Positions 35,737-43,888 of a stretch of DNA of 64,000 nucleotides are shown piece after piece. The stretch's first letter is position 1. Every line of letters begins with the position of its first letter. The notes beneath the pieces were generated by a model, which was not told the origin of the DNA, did not search any database, and saw only the letters and a list, made by a program, of their open reading frames with translations. Origin of the DNA: Halobacteriales archaeon QS_1_68_20. Lineage in GTDB: Archaea; Halobacteriota; Halobacteria; Halobacteriales; PXRE01. Where the stretch lies: assembly GCA_003021085.1 (NCBI GenBank), contig PXRE01000018.1, forward strand, positions 1 through 64,000, written 5' to 3'. A program made the translations under genes and the position numbers.

Positions 35737-37037
35737 TCACCGTTCCTGCACGGTCATGCGCATGTCCGAGTCGGGTTGGACGGTGATCGACGCGTTCAGT
35801 TCCAGCGGCTCGTCGGTACCAGCTTCGACTCGATGAGCGAGAACTGCTGGCCGATACAGAGGTGCGGACCGCCGCCGAACGGGAAGTAGGCGTACTCCGG
35901 GAGCTGGCTCCGGAACTCCTCGGTCCAGCGCTCCGGGCGGTAGGTGTGGGGGTCGTCGTACCAGCGGTCGTCGTGCTGGACTACCCACACGCTACAGCTA
36001 ACCAGCGATCCCTCCGGGACGTGGTAACCCCCGAGTTCGACGTCCTTCACTGGCTGGCGCCGAATCTCGTGGGCGGGCGGGTACATCCGGAGCGTCTCGG
36101 TGACCAGCTTGTCCGTGTACTCCAGGTCCGGGAGGTCCTCGAACGTGGGCGTGCGGCCGCCCAGGACTTCCTCCAGTTCCTCGTGGAGTTTGCGCTCGAT
36201 CTCGGGGTTGCGCGCCAGTTGATCCCAGGTGTAGGTCAGCGCCAGCGCGGTGGTCTCGTGGCCGGCGAGAAGCATGCTCATCATCTCGTCGCGGACCGTC
36301 TCGTCGGACATACTCACGCCCTCTTCCGTCTCGGCGGTGAGCAGCATCGCCAGCATGTCCTCCCGATCCGCCAGGCCGTCCTCGTTGCGCCGGGCCTGGA
36401 TGGTGTCGTAGATGATGTTCTCCAGGTCGTCGATGGCCTGCTGGAACCCCCGGTTGGTCGGCGTCGGCACCCAGTCGGGGAGGATCATCGTCCGCATCAG
36501 CTTCGAGGGGTCGAACTTGTCGAGGAAGGCGTCGACCGCAGACATCACCGTCCGCTTGCGCTCGATGTCGGTGCCGAACAGCGCGTTCACGAGGATCTCA
36601 AGTGCCAGTTTCTCCATCTCCTCCTGCACGTCGCAGGTGTCGCCGTGGTTCCAGGAGTCGGCCATCGTCCGCGCCCGGTCGGTCATCATCTGGGTGTACT
36701 TCGGCATCCGCTCGCGGTAGAACGCCGGCTGGATGAGCTGGCGCTGGCGCTTCCAGAAGTCGCCGTCGCTGAGCAACAGCCCCTCCCCGAACACGGCCCC
36801 GATGTGGTCCTTGACGATGTCCGACCGGACGTAGTTCTCGCTGTCGGTCACCAGCACCTCCTCGACGACCTCCGGCGCCGCCACCATGTAGACATCCATC
36901 CCGAAGTTCCGGACGTGGACGACGTCGCCGTACTCCTCGGCGCTACGCTCGCGAAACTCGAAGGGGTTGCGAACGTAGTCCAGCCCCGTGCCGATGAACG
37001 GCAACCCGTCCGGCCCCGGCGGTTTGGTCCGTGTCAT
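35737..37037 (-). pseudogene. Cytochrome P450 (P450-6), C-terminus disrupted by a deletion
   Basis: The gene reads normally from PPGPDGLPFIGTGLDYV through I-helix LLAGHETTALAL, K-helix ETLR and heme loop FPFGGGPHLCIG (Cys about 394) to IESKLV. It then shifts frame and stops at 35796. The expected ending TDEPLELNASITVQPDSDM follows immediately in another frame and stops at 35737. Compared with the paralogues, about 13 residues (roughly 40 nt, not a multiple of three) are missing at 35818-35822, so this is a deletion rather than a single-base error. The truncated 413-residue product keeps heme ligation but loses the last beta-sheet and a substrate-recognition segment. Confidence 0.85.
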
Positions 37038-37182
37038 GTTCGTTACCCGTCTTGAATCTCAACGATAATTAATACTTGCACTAACAGCTTCCGCGACGAG
37101 ACGATCACGTGACGTCGCCGGCACGGACGGAGACGCTACCGGCCGACGCCGCGCCAGCACCGCCCCGGGAGTGACCGAACCC

Positions 37183-37188
37183 TTAACT
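37183..37188 (+). promoter_or_regulatory. TATA box of the terpene-cyclase gene
   Basis: TTAACT, centred about 26 nt before the ATG at 37212, in GC-rich surroundings. This spacing matches an archaeal TATA box with a leaderless transcript and decides the start at 37212 over the ATG at 37191, which would lie too close to the box. The divergent P450-6 has AAGTATTAATTATCG on the minus strand near 37062-37076. Confidence 0.6.
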
Positions 37189-37211
37189 AGATGGACAGAC
37201 ATGTTCGGAAT

Positions 37212-39164
37212 ATGACTGACGCCGACGTGCGGGCCGCGGCCGTCCGGGACGCCGTCGAGGCGGCCAGGACGAACGTGCTGGCGGACCGCAACGCCGGGAC
37301 GTACTGGGGCTCGGACCTCTCGGTCGGGGCCGGCGGCATCGTCGACCTGCGACTGACGATCAACTACGGCCTGTTGCTCGACAGACTCGGCGTCCGCGAG
37401 GACAGCAAGCGCCGTGCGGTGGAGTACGCCCTCTCGCGGCGGGACCCCGACGGCGGGTGGGGCAACGCCGCGGCGAACTTCGGCGGCCTCCTGTTGCTCC
37501 GCCGGGTCGACCCCGAGGGGTACGCCGAGGAGATCGCCGCGGTGGAGGCCGAGATCAGCGAGGCGGGGATGTCGCTGACCGACGACGTCGAGGGCTACCA
37601 GGAGACGGTCGCGCTGTTCCAGACGAAACTGTTCTACGCCCTGCTCAGCGACGAGTACACGGCGGCCGAACTGTTCCCCGACCAGCCGCCGCTGGCGGAG
37701 TACCTGCTGAAGACCCCGGCGTTCACGGAACCGCCCGGCCTGCTGGCGATGATGCCGGACCGCGTGCTGGCCGCGCTCCAGCGGTTGCCGGGTGCCGACG
37801 ACGGCATCGACCCCGACGCCCACGCCCTCAACCCGGAACTGATGGACTCGATGCTCAGCATGGGCGTGCTCTACGCCGTCGTCCACGACGAGGTGGTGTT
37901 CGACTCCCAGGTCGAGTACCTGCTGGCGGGCCGGCTGAGAAACGGCATCTGGAAGACCAGCATCGACAACGTCTTCGGCGCGCTGGCGCTGTCGACGGTG
38001 GGATACGACGCCGACGACCCCGAAATCGCCAGGGTCGTGGACTGGCTGGCCGACCACCGCCAGGACGTCGAGGGCCGCATCGTCAACTACCGGTTGCCCA
38101 TCTGGGACACGGCGTTCTCCATCCGGGCGCTAACTGCGTCCGGCGTCCCGGCCGACGACGAGGCTATCCAGGACGCCGCCCGGTGGCTGGCCGAGGCCCG
38201 GACGGCCGACCCTTCGGACGTTCCGCTGGACGACGTGCTCGGCCGACCGGCCGTCGTCTTCCGCCCGGAAGACGGCGACGAGGGCTGGGGCTACCGGCCG
38301 TACATGTACAGCGACTGGGACGACACCGGCGTCGCGCTATCTGCGCTGGCGGAAGTCGAGGACCGGGATTTCGACGACGTCGTCGCGCTGCTGGAGCGGA
38401 CCCAGAACGACGACGGGAGCTGGTCGGCGTTCGTCACCGACTTCGACCCGCTGGACCCGGAAGACAAGCGCCGGGTGCTGGAGGACTTAGACGAGGACAT
38501 GGCGTACAACCTCTTCTTCGACCACCCCGGCCCGGGGGTGACCGCTCACGTCCTCGACGGCCTGGCGGCCGCCGGCCGGACCGACGACGACGAGGTGCCC
38601 GCCCGCGCAATCGAGTACGTCCGCCAAAGCCAGTCCGAGAACGGCCTGTGGCTGGGCGTCTGGGGTGCGGGCTACACCTACGGGACCGGCCACGTCCTCC
38701 GGACGCTGTCGGAACTGGACGCCCGGATGGACGCCGACTGGGTCCAGGCGGCCGTCGACGCACTGCTGGCCGTCCAGGACGACGACGGCGGGTGGGGCGA
38801 GGACACCCGCTACGACCCGACCGTCGACCCGGACGAGGTGCCCTACGACGCCGCCGAGTCGGTCCCCGAGCAGACGGCGTGGGCGCTGGACGGCCTGCTC
38901 GCGGCCGGCGTCGACGCAGGCCACCCCGCCGTCGAGGACGCGGTGGCGTACCTGCTGGACGCCCAGGAGGACGACGGCTCCTGGCCGGTGAACCGCGTCC
39001 TCTACAACGTCGGCAGTTACGAGTACCTGACGAGCGCGTTCACGCAAGCGACGGTCCTGGGGGCGCTGGCCCGCTACGCCGGGGCGGCCGGCGTCGATGT
39101 CTCACCGGCGGCGGACGCCGCGGCCGACGAGTCGGCGGACGACCGGGCCACGCCGACGGAGTGA
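37212..39164 (+). CDS. Class II terpene cyclase, squalene-hopene-cyclase-like
   Basis: A 650-residue protein with the (alpha/alpha)-barrel repeats and signature of class II triterpene cyclases. The protonating DxDDT motif is DWDDT at about 368-372, almost the same position as in bacterial squalene-hopene cyclase. QW-type repeats are RRDPDGGWG, QNDDGSWSAF, QSENGLWLGVW, QDDDGGWGED and AQEDDGSWPV. It should start cyclization of a polyprene by protonating a double bond or epoxide. Substrate may be squalene, which haloarchaea make, or a product of the cluster's prenyl synthase. No hydrophobic membrane anchor stands out. It is transcribed alone on the plus strand inside the P450 block. Confidence 0.9.
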   Translation: MTDADVRAAAVRDAVEAARTNVLADRNAGTYWGSDLSVGAGGIVDLRLTINYGLLLDRLGVREDSKRRAVEYALSRRDPDGGWGNAAANFGGLLLLRRVDPEGYAEEIAAVEAEISEAGMSLTDDVEGYQETVALFQTKLFYALLSDEYTAAELFPDQPPLAEYLLKTPAFTEPPGLLAMMPDRVLAALQRLPGADDGIDPDAHALNPELMDSMLSMGVLYAVVHDEVVFDSQVEYLLAGRLRNGIWKTSIDNVFGALALSTVGYDADDPEIARVVDWLADHRQDVEGRIVNYRLPIWDTAFSIRALTASGVPADDEAIQDAARWLAEARTADPSDVPLDDVLGRPAVVFRPEDGDEGWGYRPYMYSDWDDTGVALSALAEVEDRDFDDVVALLERTQNDDGSWSAFVTDFDPLDPEDKRRVLEDLDEDMAYNLFFDHPGPGVTAHVLDGLAAAGRTDDDEVPARAIEYVRQSQSENGLWLGVWGAGYTYGTGHVLRTLSELDARMDADWVQAAVDALLAVQDDDGGWGEDTRYDPTVDPDEVPYDAAESVPEQTAWALDGLLAAGVDAGHPAVEDAVAYLLDAQEDDGSWPVNRVLYNVGSYEYLTSAFTQATVLGALARYAGAAGVDVSPAADAAADESADDRATPTE

Positions 39165-40487
39165 TCACCGCTCGCGGGGCACCATCTCGATGTCGTTTTT
39201 CGGCTGGGTGGCGATGGAGGCAGACAGGTCCAGGGGGACGTCTTCCACGTCGAGGACGTAGTCCTGGGCGATGGTGGCCAGCACGAGTTGCCCCTCGGTC
39301 GTGGCGAAACTGCTCCCGAGACAGCGCCGGGGGCCGCCGCCGAAGGGGAAGTACGCGAAGTCCGGCAGGTCCGACTCGAACGCCTCGGTCCAGCGCTCCG
39401 GACGGAACGCCTCGGGGTCGTCGAACCACCGGTCGTCGCGGTGGACCACCCACTGCGGGGTCGCCACCAGCGCGCCCTCGGGAATCTCGTAGCCCCCGAT
39501 CTCCACGTCCCGGACGGGTTCGCGCAACACGGCGTGGAACGGGGGGTACACCCGCATCGACTCCTTGACCACCTTCTCGGTGTAGGTGAGGTCCGAGAGG
39601 TCGTCGAACTCGGGCGGGTCCCCGCCCAGCACCTCGTCCAGTTCCTCGTGGAGTCGGGCCTCCTGCTCGGGGTTCTTCGACAGGAGGTACCAGGTGTAGG
39701 TGAGCGCGACGGCGGTGGTCTTGTGGCCGGCCAGGAGCATCGTCATCATCTCGTCCCGTAGCGCCTCGTCGGACATGCTCACGCCCTCGTCCGTCTCGGC
39801 GTGCAGTAGCCGCGAGAGCAGGTCGTCGCGCTCGCGGTCGTCGCTCCGGCGCTGTTCGACCATCTCGTAGATGAGCGACTCCAGGTTCCGGACGCCCCGC
39901 TTGTACCGGACGTTCGTCGGCGTCGGCACCCACTCGGGGACCATCTGGGCCCGGGGGTCGAACTTCTCGACGATGTCCGCGACGGCACTGCCGACGCCCG
40001 TTTCCTCGTACTCGATGTCAGTCGAGAACATCGCCTGCAACAGCACCTCCAGGGTGAGCCGTTTCATCTCCTCGTTGAGGTCGTAGGTCTCCCCGGGGGT
40101 CCACTGGCGGCCTTTCCGCTCGGCGAACTCGACCATCACGTCCGCGTACGCGCGGATGCGCCCGGGCTTGAACATCGGCTGCATCAGGCGGCGCTGGCGC
40201 TTCCAGAACTCCCCCTCGCTGACCAGCAGGCCGTTGCCGAGCAACCGCTCCAGGCGTCGCTGGAAGTCGTCGGGCTGGGTGAAGGCGTCGTGGTCGGTGA
40301 CCAGCACCTGCTCGACGTACTCGGGGTGCGAGAGCATGTACATCTCCTGGCCCGGCCCCTCCATGTACACCACGTCGCCGTACTTCTCGGCGCACTCCTC
40401 GCGGAACTCGAACGGCCGCCTGACGTACTGGACCGTGTTCCCGAGGAGCGGCCACCCGTCCGGCCCGGGGGGCTTGTTCTGACTCAT
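39165..40487 (-). CDS. Cytochrome P450 (P450-7) with altered I-helix
   Basis: A 440-residue P450 with PPGPDGWPLLGNTVQYV, WKRQRRLMQPMFKPGRI, K-helix ESMR and heme loop FPFGGGPRRCLG (Cys about 389). The I-helix reads LLAGHKTTAVAL: the conserved acidic residue before Thr is Lys (AAG instead of GAG), which would impair ordinary proton delivery for oxygen activation. The start at 40487 (MSQNKPPG) matches the paralogues; a longer open frame upstream is basic and low-complexity. It is convergent with the cyclase, its stop adjoining that gene's stop, and divergent from the membrane protein gene. Confidence 0.92.
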   Translation of the reverse strand: MSQNKPPGPDGWPLLGNTVQYVRRPFEFREECAEKYGDVVYMEGPGQEMYMLSHPEYVEQVLVTDHDAFTQPDDFQRRLERLLGNGLLVSEGEFWKRQRRLMQPMFKPGRIRAYADVMVEFAERKGRQWTPGETYDLNEEMKRLTLEVLLQAMFSTDIEYEETGVGSAVADIVEKFDPRAQMVPEWVPTPTNVRYKRGVRNLESLIYEMVEQRRSDDRERDDLLSRLLHAETDEGVSMSDEALRDEMMTMLLAGHKTTAVALTYTWYLLSKNPEQEARLHEELDEVLGGDPPEFDDLSDLTYTEKVVKESMRVYPPFHAVLREPVRDVEIGGYEIPEGALVATPQWVVHRDDRWFDDPEAFRPERWTEAFESDLPDFAYFPFGGGPRRCLGSSFATTEGQLVLATIAQDYVLDVEDVPLDLSASIATQPKNDIEMVPRER

Positions 40488-40710
40488 TGACACTACGGTG
40501 GCGGCCTGTCCTGAAAAAACTTCACTCCTCCGACCGGTCCCGCGGACCGTGATTGAACGCTCCCGTGACACGCCAGAACCGCGGCGCTGGCCCGGAGACG
40601 GCGGTTCCTCTTTGCTCGGGTGTTCGGGCCGTCCACTGCGCACCGTCGGCCCCTCAACAGAATAGTCGCCTGCCATATATTATACGAAGAAATATGAATT
40701 TGAACCGGAA

Positions 40711-40717
40711 GATATAT
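40711..40717 (+). promoter_or_regulatory. TATA box of the cluster membrane protein gene
   Basis: GATATAT, about 28 nt before ATG 40743, in a local AT-rich stretch. It supports a leaderless transcript from 40743 rather than the ATG at 40716, which overlaps the box itself. Confidence 0.55.
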
Positions 40718-40742
40718 GGGATCCTGTCAAGCATCTAAATAT

Positions 40743-41513
40743 ATGAGTTCGGAAACCAGTTCGGAGGTTGTCGGTGCGGACGACGACCTGGAACAGGCAG
40801 GGTTCGGGTACAGCCTCATGCGATCGCTGGTGACGCCGATCTGGACGTTCAACATCTATCCGCTGGCGTACGTGACCATCGGCATGGCGCTGGCGGCCGT
40901 CGAGTACGGCGGCTGGGACTGGCGCCTGTGGGGCCTGGCCGTGGTGACCATCTGGTTCGGCGACGAGGGCGTCCACAACTTCGACCTCGCGCCGGAGGAC
41001 ATCGCCATCCACCTCGACAGGCGCGTCCAGATGGCCGTGGGCGTGGTGTACGTCGCCATCGGCGTGGCCGGCGGCGTGGCGCTGGCGTACCTGACGACGT
41101 GGTGGTTCCTGGCGCTGGTCGCCGTCGGGACGTTCTTCTCGCTGGCGTACAACCTGGAGTGGTTCGGCGGCATCTTCCACGACCGCGACTACATCACCGG
41201 CACCGGGAACCTCAGCCTGAACGTCACCGGCATCCCGGCGTTCGGCGGGTACTTCCTGATCGCGCAGACGGCCAACCTCGACCTGCTGGGCATGGCGATC
41301 TTCGCCCTCGGGATGATGATCAACATGTCCGCGCTGGACATCCTCGAGCAGGACGCCAAGGCGGTCCGCTACCAGATCTTCGAGACGCCCAGCACCCGCG
41401 ACGTCGAAGCGGACGTCGAACGCCTGCAGGGACGGGCGATGCAGGTCCACGTCCACAACATGATCGCGTTCTGGGGCATGGCCATCGGCCTGTTCGTGAT
41501 GTTCGGCCTCTGA
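40743..41513 (+). CDS. Multi-pass membrane protein, possibly UbiA-like prenyltransferase
   Basis: A 256-residue integral membrane protein with about seven helices (for example TFNIYPLAYVTIGMALAAV, MAVGVVYVAIGVAGGVALAY, LLGMAIFALGMMINMSAL). Polar loops HNFDLAPEDIAIHLD and EWFGGIFHDRDY could be degenerate aspartate motifs like those of UbiA prenyltransferases and UbiA-type terpene cyclases, but the standard NDxxDxxxD is not present. Its place between a class II cyclase, P450s and methyltransferases suggests it handles the lipophilic intermediate, either by prenyl transfer, cyclization or as a membrane scaffold. A novel family is possible. Confidence 0.5.
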   Translation: MSSETSSEVVGADDDLEQAGFGYSLMRSLVTPIWTFNIYPLAYVTIGMALAAVEYGGWDWRLWGLAVVTIWFGDEGVHNFDLAPEDIAIHLDRRVQMAVGVVYVAIGVAGGVALAYLTTWWFLALVAVGTFFSLAYNLEWFGGIFHDRDYITGTGNLSLNVTGIPAFGGYFLIAQTANLDLLGMAIFALGMMINMSALDILEQDAKAVRYQIFETPSTRDVEADVERLQGRAMQVHVHNMIAFWGMAIGLFVMFGL

Positions 41514-41533
41514 GGCCGACCGACGATTCCCGA

Positions 41534-41538
41534 TTTTT
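41534..41538 (+). terminator. T5 tract after the membrane protein gene
   Basis: TTTTT 20 bases after the stop at 41513, in GC-rich DNA and before the next promoter; oligo-T is the usual archaeal termination signal. Confidence 0.45.
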
Positions 41539-41643
41539 CGCCGACCCCTTTCGTTCGCTTAGCCACGGCTCCGTCGCTGCGGGACTTCCTCCCCGACCGA
41601 AAATTTCAAATAAGTGGTGTTTCCCCATTCGTAACATCACTCG

Positions 41644-42489
41644 ATGGCCCCGGACGTAACCAAAGACGACGTGAAGGACTTCTACGCCGACCTCGGCAAC
41701 ATCCTCGAAAAAATGTCGACCGGCGGAAACCTTCACGGCGGCTACTACGACGACGAGCACACCGACCACGAGTCAGCCGTCGAGAACATGCAGCGGAAGG
41801 TGGCCGAGGCCGTCGACGTCGGCCCCGGCGACCGGGTGCTGGACGTCGGCTGTGGCATCGGCGGCCCGGCGGTCTGGCTGGCGAAAGAGTGCGGCGCCGA
41901 GGTGGTCGGTATCAACATCGACGACGACCAGCTCGAACTCTGCCGGCGGCGCGCCGCGGACGAAGGCGTCGAGGACCGCGTCTCGTTCCGCCACGACGAC
42001 CTCACCGAGATGGAGACCCTCGACGACGACTCCTTCGACGTGGTCTTCGCCATCGAGGCGGTCACCTACGCCGAGGACAAAAGCGAGTTCGCCGAGCAGG
42101 CCTGCCGCGTCCTGAACGACGGCGGTCGACTCACGGTCGGCGAGGGCTTTCTGACCGAGCGGGACCTCACGCCCGAGGACGAGGAGTTGATCGAGCGCAT
42201 CTGCACGCTGTGGACCGTCCCCGGCATGGACCACATCGACGACTTCACGGACGCCCTGACCGACGAGGGGTTCACGAACGTCCAGGTCCGGGACGCGTCC
42301 GGGAACGTCGAGAAGTCGACCGAACGGCTCGCCCGGTTCAGCCGCATCGTCGGGCCGTTCCTCCGGGTCCTCGAGCTCTTCGGGCTGACCAACCAGAGCC
42401 AGATCGACGTCCTCTACGCGTACCGCTACCAGCAGAAGGCCCACGAACGGGACCTCACTTCCTTCGCCATCGTCTCGGCGGAGTGCTGA
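41644..42489 (+). CDS. SAM-dependent methyltransferase, SMT/UbiE-like (MT-1)
   Basis: A 281-residue class I methyltransferase of the sterol-C24/gamma-tocopherol-methyltransferase type. The N-terminal GGNLHGGYYDDEHT is a family signature in this cluster. SAM-binding motif I is VLDVGCGIGGPAVWLA (about 68), followed by VVGINIDDDQLELC and the post-motif FDVVFAIEAVTYAEDK. The C-terminal cap helices could hold a hydrophobic acceptor. It probably C-methylates a prenyl or cyclised terpenoid. It pairs in sequence with MT-4. A TATA-like CAAATAAG lies about 35 nt upstream. Confidence 0.88.
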   Translation: MAPDVTKDDVKDFYADLGNILEKMSTGGNLHGGYYDDEHTDHESAVENMQRKVAEAVDVGPGDRVLDVGCGIGGPAVWLAKECGAEVVGINIDDDQLELCRRRAADEGVEDRVSFRHDDLTEMETLDDDSFDVVFAIEAVTYAEDKSEFAEQACRVLNDGGRLTVGEGFLTERDLTPEDEELIERICTLWTVPGMDHIDDFTDALTDEGFTNVQVRDASGNVEKSTERLARFSRIVGPFLRVLELFGLTNQSQIDVLYAYRYQQKAHERDLTSFAIVSAEC

Positions 42490-42942
42490 CGGCCGTTCGA
42501 GGCCGCCGTCGGTTTCTGCGTACACCGGAACTGCGGAACCTCGGCGATGGTGGCCGACCACCTCGGCGAGTCTGAACCGAAATTCGGTCCGCTCGAAGGT
42601 AGCCGGCACGATCAACGCCGGGCGGGACTGAGAGGGGCCGTGCGCTCGTCGGCGTCGCCGCGAGCACCGCGAGCGGCGGCTCGTCGGAGCTTGCCTCCGA
42701 CGGCGCCCCGACGACGCTCCCGCGAGAGCTTCGCTCTCGCCAGCCAGGCACCGGAGGAAGCGCAGCGACTGCGGAGCGCAGCGAGCCGCGCGAGTCGAGC
42801 GCGCGCGCTTTCTACGTGTTGCTGACGGGGCCACCGTTCGAGGGGAGTACGCGAGGCTACCGAGGGGGTCCAGATACGGAATCCGCCTCGACCGGACGCC
42901 ACCAGACGCCGAACCGGAGGCCGAAAACGAACCAGGAACGCG
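42490..42942. other. Intergenic region between convergent methyltransferase genes
   Basis: About 450 bases between the stops of MT-1 and MT-2. The right half is filled by the dispersed repeat described separately; the left half (42490-42680) is plain GC-rich spacer. Open frames here are low-complexity and not supported. Confidence 0.5.
42683..42828 (-). repeat. Dispersed repeat, copy B (inverted)
   Basis: On the minus strand it reads CCCGTCAGCAACACGTAGAA, then AGCGC and CGCTCGACTCG, then GGCTGGCGAGAGC-GAA-GCTCTCGC (42722-42740), and finally the stem-loop GTCGGAG-CTTGC-CTCCGAC (42683-42701). Same order of elements as copies at 24751-24869 and 59961-60078, opposite strand. Confidence 0.7.
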
Positions 42943-43797
42943 CTACAGTTCCGCGGAGATGATGGCGTAGGTCGTCAGGTTCCGCTCGAAGGCCTTCCGC
43001 TGGTAGTAACAGCCGACCATGTTGGCGGTCTGGTGTTCCGACCCGACGCCGACGACCTCTAGCAGTTTCATCACCGGGATGCCGACGAGGCTGATGCGCT
43101 GGAGGTTCTTCGCGGAGGGCATGATATTCTCCTTGGCGTCGTGGACGTTTATATTGGAGAACCCCAGGTCCTCCAGGTCGGCCGTGAAGTCGTCGACGTG
43201 GGCGAAGTTGGGCAACTCCCAGCCGTCCAGCCACTTCTGCATGATCCGCTGTTCCTCGTCGGTGAGGTCCCGCTTGGTCATGTACCCGTCCGCGACGACG
43301 ATGTGACCGCCGGGTTTGAGGACGCGCTCGGCCTGTTCGAGCACGTCGCGTTTGTCCTCGGCGTAGCAGATGGACTCCAGGCCCCAGACGACGTCCACCG
43401 AGTCGTCCTCGATGGTCTCCATCTCGGTGAAGTCGTCGAAGTTGAAGGTGACCTTGTCCGACACGCCGCGCTCCTCGGCGAGTTCGCGGCCGTGTTCGAG
43501 CTGGACCTCGGTGATGTTGAGGCCGGTGACCGTCGCGCCACGGTTCTCGGCGATCCAGGTCGCGGTCCCGCCGAGGCCACAGCCGGCGTCGACCACGTGG
43601 TCGTCGGGGCCGACGTCGACGGCCTCGGCCACCTTGCGGCGCATGTTCTGGGCGGCCTCGCCGAAGGAGGTGTGTTCGTCGTCGTAGTAGCCGATGTGGA
43701 TGGTGTTCGGGTCGCTGTCCAGCGTCCAGCGGCTACTGTAGATGTTGTGAGTCTCGGAGTAGTACTCCCGGACTCGTTCGTTGATGTCGTTGGTCAT
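42943..43797 (-). CDS. SAM-dependent methyltransferase, SMT/UbiE-like (MT-2)
   Basis: A 284-residue methyltransferase with HIGYYDDEHTSFGEAAQNM, motif I VVDAGCGLGGTATWIA (about 70), VTGLNITEVQLEHG and the family acceptor-region WGLESICYAEDKRDVLEQAE. It is close in sequence to MT-3 (shared GYMTKRDL, IMQKWLDGWELPN and CYYQRKAFERNLTTY), implying a recent duplication. Likely C-methylation of an isoprenoid. It is the last gene of the set prenyl synthase - MT-3 - MT-2 on the minus strand. Confidence 0.88.
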   Translation of the reverse strand: MTNDINERVREYYSETHNIYSSRWTLDSDPNTIHIGYYDDEHTSFGEAAQNMRRKVAEAVDVGPDDHVVDAGCGLGGTATWIAENRGATVTGLNITEVQLEHGRELAEERGVSDKVTFNFDDFTEMETIEDDSVDVVWGLESICYAEDKRDVLEQAERVLKPGGHIVVADGYMTKRDLTDEEQRIMQKWLDGWELPNFAHVDDFTADLEDLGFSNINVHDAKENIMPSAKNLQRISLVGIPVMKLLEVVGVGSEHQTANMVGCYYQRKAFERNLTTYAIISAEL

Positions 43798-43888
43798 GCG
43801 TGTTCGGTCGGGTGGGTGGTGGCTCCGCGGCGGTCGGTGGCCCCGGTGCCCGAGCGGTCTGCCGCCGGGTGCGCTCGCCGGGTCACGG

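Noticed and set aside
36000..37055. Plus-strand frames opposite the P450 genes (for example 35862-37055)
   Set aside because: Val/Arg-rich shadows without motifs; every P450 on the minus strand has its heme, ExxR and I-helix signatures.
40488..40676. 63-residue N-terminal extension of P450-7
   Set aside because: Basic and low-complexity, while all paralogues start at the MSQxxPPGPDG position.
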